From NCBI RefSeq assembly GCF_001625215.2, contig NC_030384.2, forward strand, positions 25,160,527 through 25,224,526: a stretch of DNA of 64,000 bases, in the 5' to 3' direction. The stretch comes from Daucus carota subsp. sativus. Lineage: Eukaryota; Streptophyta; Magnoliopsida; Apiales; Apiaceae. The notes beneath the pieces are model-generated. The model searched no databases, was not told where the DNA came from, and saw only the letters and a list, made by a program, of their open reading frames with translations. The translations under genes were made by a program, and so were the position numbers. Below, one piece after another: positions 23,827 to 34,721 of this stretch (within the stretch, counting starts at the first letter, position 1; every line of letters starts with the position of its first letter).

Positions 23827-25701
23827 CAGGAGGACTCTTCTGTGTATAAATTATAAAGCGAATAATTGAGCAGCTGGTTGTGGAATATTATTATATTTAA
23901 ATATTGGTTTCAGTTATTATATTCAAAATATTATAATAATTTTTTTGTTACTTTTTTATACATTTTAACTGATTTTAATACCTTAAATAGTCAGATATGA
24001 CTTTTTAAATTTTATGGCAGCCGGGAAATTCGGGGAAAACTCGTAAATAAAATACTTTTCAGCAAAATAAAGTGATAAATCTATATATACAACTTGTGAT
24101 ATTTTTATTTGGTATTTAATTCTTGAATAACCATATATATAAATGCAAGGTTTAATTGTTTCCCAAACATGACTGTTGTGCCTTCAATCAACTCAAAAAA
24201 CTATACTGTAGTGACAACTGATATAAGATTAAAAAAAAAAGAAATATTACATAATAATAGTTGAACTATAGAGGATGCTGAGAAGATGAAAGCAATAAAG
24301 TATGAATGTGTGCATAGCTTTTCAAAAACTCTGAAGCCAAAACAAACCACTTGCCCATAGATAACTACTAAAACTTGAACCCTTTATGATTTTTGACCAG
24401 CTGTAGTTCACCCATGAGCTAGCTAGAGATGAATTACATGACTACGACAAATGCACCACCAACTAGAGGGGGATCAAAGGTCTGATACTTCCACAACACC
24501 AAAACCCAAACTCACAACCACAAATAAGGATCCAATTTCTCGACTCCTGCTGTCCGGTGCAGCAAAACACACTGAATTGAAAATGGTGACTGCATGCTAA
24601 TTGATTATGCAATCTAACCTTGTTATCTTTCAAAATAAAGACTTCATTCCTGTATACAAAAATCTATACAGGATGAGTGCAGAAAATGAAACATCAACTT
24701 CGAAACACTATACTTTGCTTTTCCACAAGACCACAACCACAGTCCTTGATGAAAATCATCATTATACACTCTCTACTATATATGTACATCAGATTACTTG
24801 CAAACAGATACTCGTATGACTAGAATTATTAACACAACAGCCTACAATCTGTTGTGAGTCGAATTCAGAATATTTTTTTTTAAATTTTAACATAGTAACT
24901 TGAAAGAACACAGCTGAGCGAAACAACTTGACAGTTGCTTAGACAAATCTGTTAACTAAGCACTTGCCATTCTGTTAACCTCTCAGCTTCTCATCTGAAC
25001 TGAAACTGTGCAAGAATTCAATAGGTGATGAGAATTTTAGTTCAACTGTTCAAGCGTGGAGGTTCGCTTGCATCTGCTTCGATGATCCCTCGAGTAAGTT
25101 ATATATTACATCGCATGAGACAAAGTACTTGCATAACAGCATTACATCCAAGTCCAAATATTACCAACAGATGGATATCAAATTTTCATTAGGGAACATC
25201 TTACATGGCACAAGTCGAAGTACTTAGAACCGCATGTCATTTAATTTCACATCACAACAGATTGACATCAAATTTCCTAATACTATCTACTTCGTTGTTA
25301 TATTAGATACAAATAACAGAAACTCGTACCAACAGCATCAGGAATGCAACCATCTAAATCTGATGCAAATCAATTGGAATGCAAACCATGTGCAGAAAAC
25401 TTGGATTATGTACCTACTTCAAAGTTATTAGAATAAAGTAAATGAATTAGGCCATGTCTATTGTCCACTATGGAGTAATTTTAAGTCATGCATTGGTAGG
25501 TTCAGTTCATGTTTTTAATGACTACAGTTGTAAACTGTAAAGTCCAAACTTATTTAGCAAAGAGCATCAAGAGCACTTGATATTAAAGCCAGCTTAGCCA
25601 CAACATTCTATACAAAGGGTACATGCAAGTAGATGCAACTAAAGTCCAAACTCTGAATAGGTTACAGCAGAAGTTCTCACAACTCACTGATTGATTCTTG
25701 T
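23827..25701. other. Gene-free region between IDH promoter and SLY1 3' flank
   Basis: Nearly 1.9 kb without a supported exon on either strand. It has no inverted-repeat element that I can see. Short near-repeats (acatcaaattt / atatcaaatttt) occur around 25170-25270. Distal IDH promoter sequence is expected at its left end. Confidence 0.5.
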
Positions 25702-26085
25702 GAGAGTAAGTCCCATGGAGGTGCTAAAAACGTTGCTATATCTATAATATAGCACCCAAGCATAAAACCTCACTCCAATGGGGTGCTAAACATGGATGCA
25801 AAATAGCAAAATGCTACTTGATGCTAAATATAGAACCAAGTATAGATGTTGCTATAATTGTCACATAAGCATGCATGTGGGAAAATCAATATTTAAGGTA
25901 ATGTTGACAAAATAGTGCATTTAGAAATGTGGTGAGTGAATAAAGCTATATTCAAATAGTTTGTTGCTATTTCAAAACTATCATTGGAGTATAAGTTCTA
26001 TTTTTACATCAAAAAACACTTTTTGATTTCATAATAATATAGCAATAGCTATATATGTGTTTTAGTACCACTATTGGACTTGCTC
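25702..26085. mobile_element. PIF/Harbinger-like MITE, diverged copy
   Basis: The right end GGACTTGCTC followed by TAA matches the element at 22412. The left end GAGTAAGTCCCATGG is degenerate, preceded by TGA. Interior similarity includes acactttttg and tgctataattg-like phrases. Confidence 0.6.
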
Positions 26086-26088
26086 TAA

Positions 26089-26677
26089 AGTTTCAGATTT
26101 GATGAGGGTTAAAGGAATGGCAGGAGCTCTATTAACAGGTTTCTGTTAGCAACTTGGAGTTGTTTCACTGAGCTGTGCTTATATCAAAAGCTCAAAAAGT
26201 AAGAGTCCCTTGTTTAGTGATGATTAACTTGCTGCTAAAATAATTACTGGTGGCCACAAAGTTAAGAAAATATATGCTTGGGTAGCTTAACATCTAGAAC
26301 TGTTCAAGTTCTAATAATAAGCTTACACCAACTGATGATAACTAGATATGACTAACACTGACAGAACCAAAGAAAAAAAAGCAGACAAATTGACAGAACA
26401 CAATGGATTTAATATATATTTAAAATAAATAGGTACATGTAAATAAATTCAGCATCAAACTACACCAAAAACTTCAAAGAAAGTGGACATATGCAAGGAG
26501 TAGATTAAATTTCAAAAACCTGCAGGTGCTTGAGGGGACATATCATGGACTCCTGTCCATCACTAGGACAGCATAGAGCATACAATTGTATACATCACTA
26601 GGACACCATAGAGCGTATCTTACTGGTGCAGACGTGACTCATGGTTTTGCATAAAAAAGATAATGATTCTTTCAGTT
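26089..26677. other. 3' flank / probable 3' UTR of SLY1
   Basis: No exon. A short repeat (cactaggaca / catagagc) occurs twice around 26559-26614. The 3' UTR of the minus-strand SLY1 gene should lie at the right end. Confidence 0.5.
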
Positions 26678-28683
26678 TTAAGAGACTGGACCAGCACTGC
26701 TGCTGCTGCCGCCGCCTAATCCCATCTTCTGCCCCAGAGCTGCAAGCTGTTCTACGAACTCCCCACCTGTCAAAATTTCTGTTGTTCCATATATAACATG
26801 CTTGACGGGCTGTTGATGTTGAGCAAGGTCTTGTAAGCTTCCATACTCCACATAATTACCACCTCCAATCATAAAAACAATAGCTTCTTTGAATGGTCCT
26901 CTCAGATGGCTGCTACTTGAACTTGACTTGGGAGCACGAGGATCAAACACGAGGTAAGATTCAATTTCAGGATTGGGTCTACCCTCCATTAAGGCATCAA
27001 CCGTCCTTGTCAAAGCCAGTTGATGATCACTAGACAATAAATTCTTGACTCCAGCAGTTACAGCACTGAGAGACTGTCCATATAGCTTCTCAGCCCAATC
27101 AACTATATTACTTCTGCTTGCAGAATTTGCAGATGCTAATGATAAATTCAATGCTTTAATCTTTTTGACATACTGAAAGGCACTGGTATCTACCTCAGAC
27201 TCCCTAAGAGCCGATTCAACCATCTCTACTTCTGATGGAGGAAGACTTTCCGTAGAAATAAGATACATTATAGCAAACCGCAGCTTGTCCATCTTAGTCC
27301 CCTTCCCTTTAAGTACAGCAACAAGTTCACTCCGATCTATTCCACCTCTAACCATCATGTCACACTCTTTTGTAGCATAAGAATCCAAAGACCTTTCTTT
27401 GATCTCACCTAACAAGACAGTAGCAATATGGGTGTGCTTGTCAATCACTTTTTTTCGCTCAGTTAACTCGGGTAGTGAATTAACTGCATTCATCAAATGC
27501 TTTGTGTTGCCAATCAAGTCTGTCCCATCAAACTCAGCTCCGTCACTTCCACCAGTCCGCCGGTTGACCTCATCCACATCTCTCTTATACTTGTTCAACT
27601 GAGTCTCAATCTCATTCGCAACTCCAGGAAACTCCAAAGACCCATTTGCCACCCAAAATGGGTCAAACCTGTCCAGCTCAAACGATTTCGTTCCACCCTT
27701 TTCCCCTTGCACATTTAACCTATTCAACCTCAAACCAAGCACATCATGAACAAGAGGTTTATACCTAAAATCATGCTGTATGGCAACCGACAACTCAAAG
27801 TTCCTATCAAACAAACACAAAATCGGCTTTTGTAAAGACCCAGAAAAATTCCCACCCTCAGTAAACAAATTATTCTTAACCAACAAATGATCACGCAGAC
27901 GCTGATCAAGCAACGACGCAACCATCTCAGCTGGTCCACCTCTCGGACACCTAATAACCGGAACAACACCTAGCGTTGCCAAAACACAAAATAACCCCCC
28001 AACAATCCTATCAACAATCTCCTCAATCTCCTTATCCCCAGCCGACGGATCATTCAACTTAACATAACAATTCTTATCCGCAAGAGAAAACAAATTATCA
28101 TCCAAAGTAACAAACTCCATATACTGATCAAACACCTTCCCAACCCGATGAATCGAGTCCGAACTCAACGTCCCCGATGCTAAATCCTCCAACAACGGCC
28201 TCGGTATCGACGACGAGAAATTAAGGTGAAACGAATTATAAAGCCCCCTGGACGCATCAGAAATAATCAGTTGCACATTTTCCTGACTAGGACGGACGAA
28301 ATAAACAGCAGGAACATCGTCGTTAATCGGCTGACGGTCCTTGTCAATTAGAAAGTAGAGAGTAACGCCGTGTTTACGGAGATCCTTAACATGAATTAAA
28401 GGGGATAAAATGTCTTGGCAAAACTTGTCGTAGATAAGGATCTTATATACTTGCTCGTTAGCGGTGGTGGTGGTTGAATTTAACGGTTGATTCAGATTCA
28501 ACATACGGATTATGCATTCTGTTTATACAAATTATCAAATTAAATCAACTCAGAATCATAATATAGTGTAGACATACATTCGAAGAGCAAGAGACACATT
28601 TTTTTTTGGAAAGGAGAGAGAGAGAGAGAGAGGGAGAGAGAGAGAGGGAGAGAGAGAGAGAGAGCGGGGGAGAGAGGGAGAGA

Positions 28684-28748
<65 letters not shown>

Positions 28749-28820
28749 AGAGGGAGAGAGAGAGAGGGAGAGAGAGGGAGAGTATGTACCAGTATGTTTG
28801 AGACGGAGATTGAGTGCCAT
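26678..28820 (-). CDS. SLY1: SLY1, Sec1/Munc18-family vesicle transport protein
   Basis: Two minus-strand exons: 28820-28790 (31 nt) and 28518-26678 (1841 nt), giving 623 residues, the usual SM-protein length. Exon 1 reads MALNLRLKHT and joins to ECIIRMLNLNQ, restoring the normal N terminus; without the tiny exon the protein would start at the internal MLNLNQ. Sec1-domain hallmarks include YKILIYDKFCQDILSPL near the N terminus and GLFCVLATLGVVPVIRCP. LFDRNFELSVAIQHDFRY, KLRFAIMYLISTE and AIVFMIGGGNYVEYGSLQDL follow downstream. SLY1 binds syntaxins of the ER-Golgi route and promotes SNARE assembly. A C-terminal low-complexity tail (GLGGGSSSSAG) is typical of plant members. The single short intron contains a long CT-repeat. 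The gene appears intact. Confidence 0.95.
28608..28782. repeat. (GA)n low-complexity tract in SLY1 intron 1
   Basis: About 175 bases of almost pure GA with GGGA interruptions (CT on the gene strand), starting six bases inside the intron from the donor. It accounts for the meaningless arginine/glutamate and serine/leucine reading frames here. Confidence 0.95.
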
Positions 28821-28973
28821 TGTTGCTGATCTGATGCTGATCCGAGCTGCAGAAATGAGTATTTTTGTGATTGAATTGTAAGATTTGGGATCCCAACTTT
28901 GTAGTATCTACATTTTTACTCGCTTAACCAGTTCGGTATTTTTACCATTTTTCTTCATTGCTACTCCCTCGGT

Positions 28974-29225
28974 CCCAATTCATGTGAACGGGTTTGACTT
29001 TCACGGAGATTAAGAAAAAGGTGGGACCCATCAATATTTAATAATAGATCTGAGATAGTGGAAGAAAATAGTGGGTGTAATAGTGTTTATTTAATAAAAA
29101 GAGAGTATAAAATATAGAGGTAGTGGGTGTGATAGTGAAAAGTAGTGTTCAAAAATAGTAAGTATTGTAGGTTCATTCTTGTTGGAACGTCCTAAAAAAG
29201 AAATGAGGTCATGGGACGGAGGGAG
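28974..29225. mobile_element. Stowaway MITE upstream of SLY1
   Basis: CTCCCTCGGTCCCAATTCATG at the left and GGGACGGAGGGAG at the right, with TA at 28972-28973 and 29226-29227; 252 bp. Confidence 0.85.
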
Positions 29226-29296
29226 TATTTGGCTATTTGCAAGTAAAACTATTCAATCCGTCCAAAATCACAGAGCTAGTATCATTCGTATACTCG

Positions 29297-29843
29297 TTTT
29301 TTTTTTTTTTTTTTTGATAAAAAGGAATCAATTCATTAATTAAAAGCCATACGGCATCTACAAACACAATCGAAATTGGACAGACGCTGAATAATATCGC
29401 TGTTGAATCCTTCCTTCTTGGAGAGGCAACCGAGCGATTTGAAGATGATTTGAATATACACACTTGTTTCCATCTGATTGGTTTTCACCTGAGTGTTCTG
29501 AACAATCGACCATAGATGCGATCCCATAATAACCTTCAAATCTGAATCAAACCCATGAAAATCATGCCGATCTATAAACTCGGTCATGAAGAACATCAAA
29601 ACACACCGAAACAAAACAAACCAACTCTCACAAGAAGGAGAGACAACAAAACCCAAATAAATTGGGAACTTATTCAATAGGAAATAAGATTTCAAACCAA
29701 GAACACAGAAAACAAGGAATTGGGGCTTTCCACCGGTGAAAACCGATGGAAGCCCCTTCAAAAATCTTCAACGGAGATTAGGGAGGCTAGGGTTTTGAGA
29801 GAGAGAAGGAGAAAAAATAAAAATTGATCTTTATAACTTTTAT
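29297..29843 (-). mobile_element. Short retroposon with poly(A) tail and perfect target duplication
   Basis: On the minus strand the element ends in a poly(A) run (plus-strand T at 29297-29315). It is flanked by a perfect 13-bp duplication ATTCGTATACTCG at 29284-29296 and 29844-29856, the mark of target-primed reverse transcription. It contains a 141-codon minus-strand frame (29761-29336) starting MKGLPSVFTGGKPQFL with no family I recognise; a second copy of the element at 52508-53010 does not keep this frame, so coding is doubtful. The 5' end (ccctagcctccctaatctcc) resembles a transcript leader. It could be a SINE-like element or a retroposed transcript. Confidence 0.65.
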
Positions 29844-30093
29844 ATTCGTATACTCGTTTAAAATGAATATAATTCGTATTCATCTAAAATGAGCGATATA
29901 CCGAGTCGGATCATATCATTGTGCTACTCGGACATATTTATCTAGAGTAGTTGCACTAAATTAAGAGTACTCGAATATATTGTCAAAAAAAAAAGAATAC
30001 TTTAATATACATATATACTCGAATCGAATTTGTAAATCAGGTATATTATTATGTATAATATACATCATAAAAATAATATTTCTATTAATATAA

Positions 30094-30487
30094 GAGCATC
30101 TCCAACGGCATTGGTTATAATCGTTGTTTAAATTGAACATGTAAGACATTATGTAAAATTTGTTGAACCTGTAAGACATTGTACTTCAATGGTATTGGCT
30201 ATATTGGTTGGCTATAATTAAAAAATAGAATGTTATTAATATTTTAGTTTGTTAAAATAGAATATATCAGTTTAATATGGTAATAAATGATGTGCAATCT
30301 AACTATAGATTTCTTACAGACCTGTAGAGGTTAGACAAATATAGTCATCCATTGGAGATTGGCTAAAATTATAGACAACATGTTCACGTGGTTGGAGTAT
30401 GATTTTTTCAACTGGTTGGCTAAATTTTTTATATTTGGAATGCCAACTCACTTTTTAGTCAAGGGGTTTGTATGGTTGGAGATGCTC
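30094..30487. mobile_element. PIF/Harbinger-like MITE, GAGCATCTCCAAC family
   Basis: GAGCATCTCCAACGGCATTGG at the left and GGTTGGAGATGCTC at the right, with TAA duplications at 30091-30093 and 30488-30490. The interior contains a partial duplication of the phrase aacctgtaagacatt. Confidence 0.8.
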
Positions 30488-30867
30488 TAATACTCTACAA
30501 ATGATTTTATTTTAGTTATAGTAGATAATTATTTGAGTATTTATAATTATTTAATTATCTTCACGAATTCGAATACGAATATACAAAAATGAGTAATTTG
30601 GTATCCGTTCGAGCCGAGCCGGATCATATACGAATATTGATATTCGAACTCGAGTCGAATCTGAACAAACTTATATAATTTTAGTTCGAATCCGACCAAA
30701 TTCAAGCGAGTAATTATAAATTCGAGCCAAATCCGACCATACTTTTGTTCGTACCTATTCGACTCGTTTTCACCCCTAATCATTGTGTCCATAGTCAATG
30801 TTCCGAATATTAGAATATGAAAAAATATCTTAAATATCATTTATTTATATTGTATCGTTTAGCGTTT
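30488..30867. other. Probable hAT element remnant, one end only
   Basis: Reading the minus strand from about 30779, AGGGGTGAAAACGAGTCG looks like a hAT terminal repeat followed by subterminal cgaatc / gattcg repeats to about 30600. The opposite end was not found, perhaps because the MITE at 30094 and the retroposon at 29297 interrupt the element. Confidence 0.35.
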
Positions 30868-31525
30868 ATGTCTTCAATATAAGCATCTGAAAAACTGGCC
30901 CTAAATACCATTTATTAACGTTATATCATGTAGCGTTATAAGTGTTCTAAAAGTCGGTGATTAATCGCTGATTTGTCGGTCACTGTCTCGATTAAGCGTT
31001 AATTGTTGGAAAAATCTTTTTTCTGAAAATCGGTGAAAGACGGGATTAGTTGGAAAAAGTCGATCAAAATCGGTGAATTTAAATAATTTAAAAATATGAA
31101 GTAAAAAATTTTAAAATTAATTTTAAAAAAAATAAAAGGCACGGAAATGACAAATCACAAAAATTAAAGTTGTTTTTATTACCTTTCACTCTTTCAATAT
31201 TAGCCACTAAACTCTAATTACAAAAATCTGTAATATCTTTCTTCGCAGATTCAATCAAATTCATGTTTATACATGAGATGACTGGACTTGTATATGTAAA
31301 TAAAGGCATGTTATGTGCTAGAAAAGATCATTAATCTTTTGATTTTATAAGACTATAAATTTATAATATATATAATTAAATGAATATATATATATATATA
31401 TATAATTTAAAAAATAGTATTAAATTGATTACGATTAATGATCTGATTAAACACTCCTATTAATCTCCGATTAATCGTTGGACGGCACCTTCACCGACTA
31501 AGTCTGATTCCCTCTTTTTAGCGTT
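30868..31525. repeat. Second AACGCTA-type element, broken by a nested insertion
   Basis: The left end (gaaaaactggccctaaatac, then atttattaacgttatatcatgtagcgtta) matches the left end of the element at 11168. After 30950 it is interrupted by a separate inverted-repeat element (30952-31500; ends AGTCGGTGA and TCACCGACT) with subterminal gattaatcg repeats. The AACGCTA element resumes briefly as tttttagcgttatg before the plastid fragment. Confidence 0.45.
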
Positions 31526-31531
31526 ATGTAT

Positions 31532-31836
31532 ATGTCGCGTTATCGGGGACCTCGTTTCAAAAAAATACGTCGCCTGGGGGTTTTACCGGGACTAACTAAT
31601 AAAAGGCCTAGAGCCGGAAGTGATCTTAGAAACCAATCACGTTTCGATAAAAAATCTCAATATCGTATTCGTCTAGAAGAAAAACAAAAGTTGTGTTTTC
31701 ATTATGATTTTACAGAACGACAATTACTTAAATACGTTCGTATTGCCGGTAAAACCAAGGGGTCAACAGGTCAGGTTTTATTCCAATTACTTAAAATGCA
31801 CTTGGATAACATCCTTTTTCGATTGGGTATGGCTAG
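31532..31836 (+). pseudogene. rps4: Plastid rps4 fragment inserted in nuclear DNA
   Basis: The first about 101 codons of plastid ribosomal protein S4 are present in one frame, from [20 protein letters not shown] to [11 protein letters not shown]. Family landmarks seen include [31 protein letters not shown] and [12 protein letters not shown]4 normally has about 201 residues and binds 16S rRNA; here the reading frame leaves the family after LGMA and stops at 31868-31870. Substitutions relative to the usual plastid sequence (for example CFHYDF where RFHYGL is common) suggest nuclear decay. The AT-rich, transposon-filled surroundings and absence of other plastid genes argue for a nuclear plastid insertion, not plastid DNA. 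Confidence 0.9.
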
Positions 31837-31935
31837 TCTTAAAATTACATCATTTATTGCCCATCATTAATGTTCATTAAAAATTATATCCATCATTGAT
31901 ATCATAAAGAAAAGATAACATGTAAAGATTTGTTA

Positions 31936-32476
31936 CGAGTTAATAATCAAGTGAGTCACCAAAATGGGCTCAGTATATCAAGTTGATCACCGAATTCAAA
32001 ACGGTCTCAAATCGATCACTTAAGTCAGTTACAGGTACCTCTAAATATGAGTCCAAGGAGTAAAAATATTATGTACAGAAGTTTACACATTATTAATATT
32101 ATTGAATGTTACCATAACTAAGTACAATGTCTTGACTTCTAATATTTATAATAATATATTTAGATTTTATCAAGTTTATATACTATTTATTTTTTATTAT
32201 ATAGTTATTTTCTTTGTTTTAATTAAAATATATAGTAAATAAACTTGATAAAGTCTAAATATATTATCATAAATACAAGAATTCATAACCTTATACTTAG
32301 TTGTGGTAACATTCAAGATTAATGAGTAAACCTCCGTAAATAATATCTTTAGTCTTTGAACTCATATTTAAAGATACTTGTAACCGACTTCAGTGATCGA
32401 TTTGAGACCGTTTTGAGTTCGGTGACCAACTTGATATATCGATCTTATTTCGGTGACTTACTTGATTATTAACCCG
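31936..32476. mobile_element. Foldback inverted-repeat element
   Basis: CGAGTTAATAATCAAGTGAG at the left pairs with cttacttgattattaacccg at the right. Both arms continue as imperfect inverted copies for about 240 bp. An 8-bp duplication ATTTGTTA lies at 31928-31935 and 32477-32484. It is non-coding. Confidence 0.75.
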
Positions 32477-32669
32477 ATTTGTTATTTATTTTTGAAGAAA
32501 TGTAGAAAATCTTTTAGTTGTGAATTTAAGAAATTAATGACGTATTTAATACAATTTGACCTTGTAACAAAGCCGGTTTGACTAAAATTAAATTTGTAAT
32601 CTATAAATTAACATGTGAGAGTTTAAAATATTTATTTGAGTAATTTTGACTTATTAATGATTGTAGTTA

Positions 32670-33021
32670 GAGTCTGTTTGGGAGTGCTGTTAAAAATTGT
32701 TGTGTTGTCGGGAAAAGTGCTGATGAAAAAAAGTGTTGTAGAAATCAGATAACTATTTGGTAATTTTTTGATATTTGCTTATTTTGAGTTTGAATATAAA
32801 AAAATAATGTTGTTGATGAGGTTTGATAATGAAATCCGTAACCGTTTTCTGCAAAAGCTGAAAAGCAGTTTTTTCCAAAAGCATGGGAGGACCTGCTTTT
32901 TCTAAAAGCAGCTTTTCAGCTAAAAGCTGCTGTTCGAAAAAGCTACTTTTAGATTTACCAAACAGTTTTTCACCTGTTTTTCAGTAAAAAACTGATGTTG
33001 CTGTTGACCCCAAACAGTACC
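32670..33021. mobile_element. PIF/Harbinger-like MITE (GTTTGGG termini)
   Basis: GAGTCTGTTTGGGAGTGCTG at the left and the inverted CCCCAAACAGTACC at the right, with TTA at 32667-32669 and 33022-33024. The interior is rich in aaaagcagctttt palindromes. Confidence 0.75.
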
Positions 33022-33024
33022 TTA

Positions 33025-34721
33025 ATAAAAATATAATAACAAAAATAAAAGTGATTTATAAATAAATTAGAGTCCAATACGTTACCTAAATGTGCTCCTA
33101 AACTCACATTTAGGTAATGTAGCAAAAAAATCTCACTCCAGCACCATCCCAGTGATTACCTACCACACCCCCAAATTTAACATTCACTCAGTTGTGTTAG
33201 TTGCATGTCCAAATAGACTAAAATGAGAAATTTACATAAAATAAATTGAATGAGAAGTTTCGGTCACATAAATCTTGGTCAGCTCTGTTAAACAAATGGC
33301 CCCTAATTCAATTCAATCATAAACTTAACCAGATAGTTGTGATCCATTTCTGTCACATTATATGTATATTGTATACCTCCAATGAGGGCAATTTCTGACA
33401 ACAGTAGGAGTACTGTAATGTCTTCAAATATGTTAGAAGAAACTAATAAAATTAACCAATTCACCCACAGGAATCGAAGACGACGAGTAAACAGCACATT
33501 TCCTTGAGCACCGGAAATATAGCAACCTACAATCAGTTCTAACATGTTCCCAATCCAAAGATTATCACATCTATATTTTTAATAAATGAGAATCATAGCA
33601 GGATTACATACGAAGAACTTTTTTAATTACAAAACACAGACTAAACCGAGAAGATAATAGACAAACAAAGGAAGCACGCAAGGGCCAGTTTGATTGGAAG
33701 GTGAGAGAATCCAAGTGTATTTCTAAATAATTGAGAATCCAAGTGTATTTCTAAATGAGCGTGGTTGTTAGGTTTACGTCATTTGCCGGCAAAGTGTGCT
33801 TTCATGATATTGTGTGATCTGAAGGAGATCCCATGATTTGGAAATGGACTGGAAAAAAACATCTCTATCTTACAACACAGGAACCATGCAAGGTGCAAGT
33901 ACAAACTCCAAAAGAAACAGCCTTCACAAAACATAAAAGTAGTAAAATCAATGTCATGAGGATCCTAGCTGCTCCACAAACCTGATTATGTAATACTCGT
34001 ACAATGCATCAATATCCCCCTACCTACCCCAGCCCCTTTTTCCCATTCTAGTAAACTTTCACCACATCAATAGGGCCTGACATTGCCACTGACCACACGA
34101 GTTTATCTCTAAAGATTTGGATGCTAAGCAAATAATAATTAATACACACATAAACACTGGCACAAATCATAATGAATATTTTTAGATATCTATTAACCAC
34201 AAATCATATGATCACTGACATCAACTCTAATAAGTGAAAAGTACTAAATGTAATAAACTCTGTAAAATGGATTAAAAGTTGAACATAAATCACCAATACT
34301 GTATAATAAATTTGAAAGCAAGTACTGACTACAAAATGCAAAAGCTTTGAGCCTTCATGTTGCTTGTATTTATATTTAGAGAATAAAAGTTTAGAAAAAG
34401 CAAGCACATAGCTTCAGTTGCTTCCTGAGATCAAATACTTAATAAAAAAAGTCAATCTGGTGCATATGTCTAGGTTAAGAAGAGCAGTATCCAACTGCAA
34501 AGATATGTTCTTAAGTATTCACAAATCACAATTAAGCACAATTAAACAATCATTACATACATCGCAATCACGATATCAAAAAATACAAAACTGAATGTAA
34601 AATTAACAATAGAACCCTAGAAAAGGACAAGAGCATAGCATATCAAAAGCATATATATGGTCAGTGCAATCACCCATAAAATTCAATTCTACTTCCAAAA
34701 TCAGAAACCGCAACTTCTTGC
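33025..34721. other. Gene-free region
   Basis: AT-rich with no supported exon on either strand. A 24-bp direct repeat (gagaatccaagtgtatttct...) occurs at about 33706 and 33732. Nothing else is seen. Confidence 0.5.

Noticed and set aside
28606-28896. Long open frames on both strands rich in Arg/Glu or Ser/Leu
   Set aside because: They are translations of the (GA)n tract in SLY1 intron 1, with no codon variety or homology.
31526-31870. Functional nuclear rps4 gene
   Set aside because: Only the first half of S4 is present, with no transit peptide and an abrupt departure from the family sequence before the stop.
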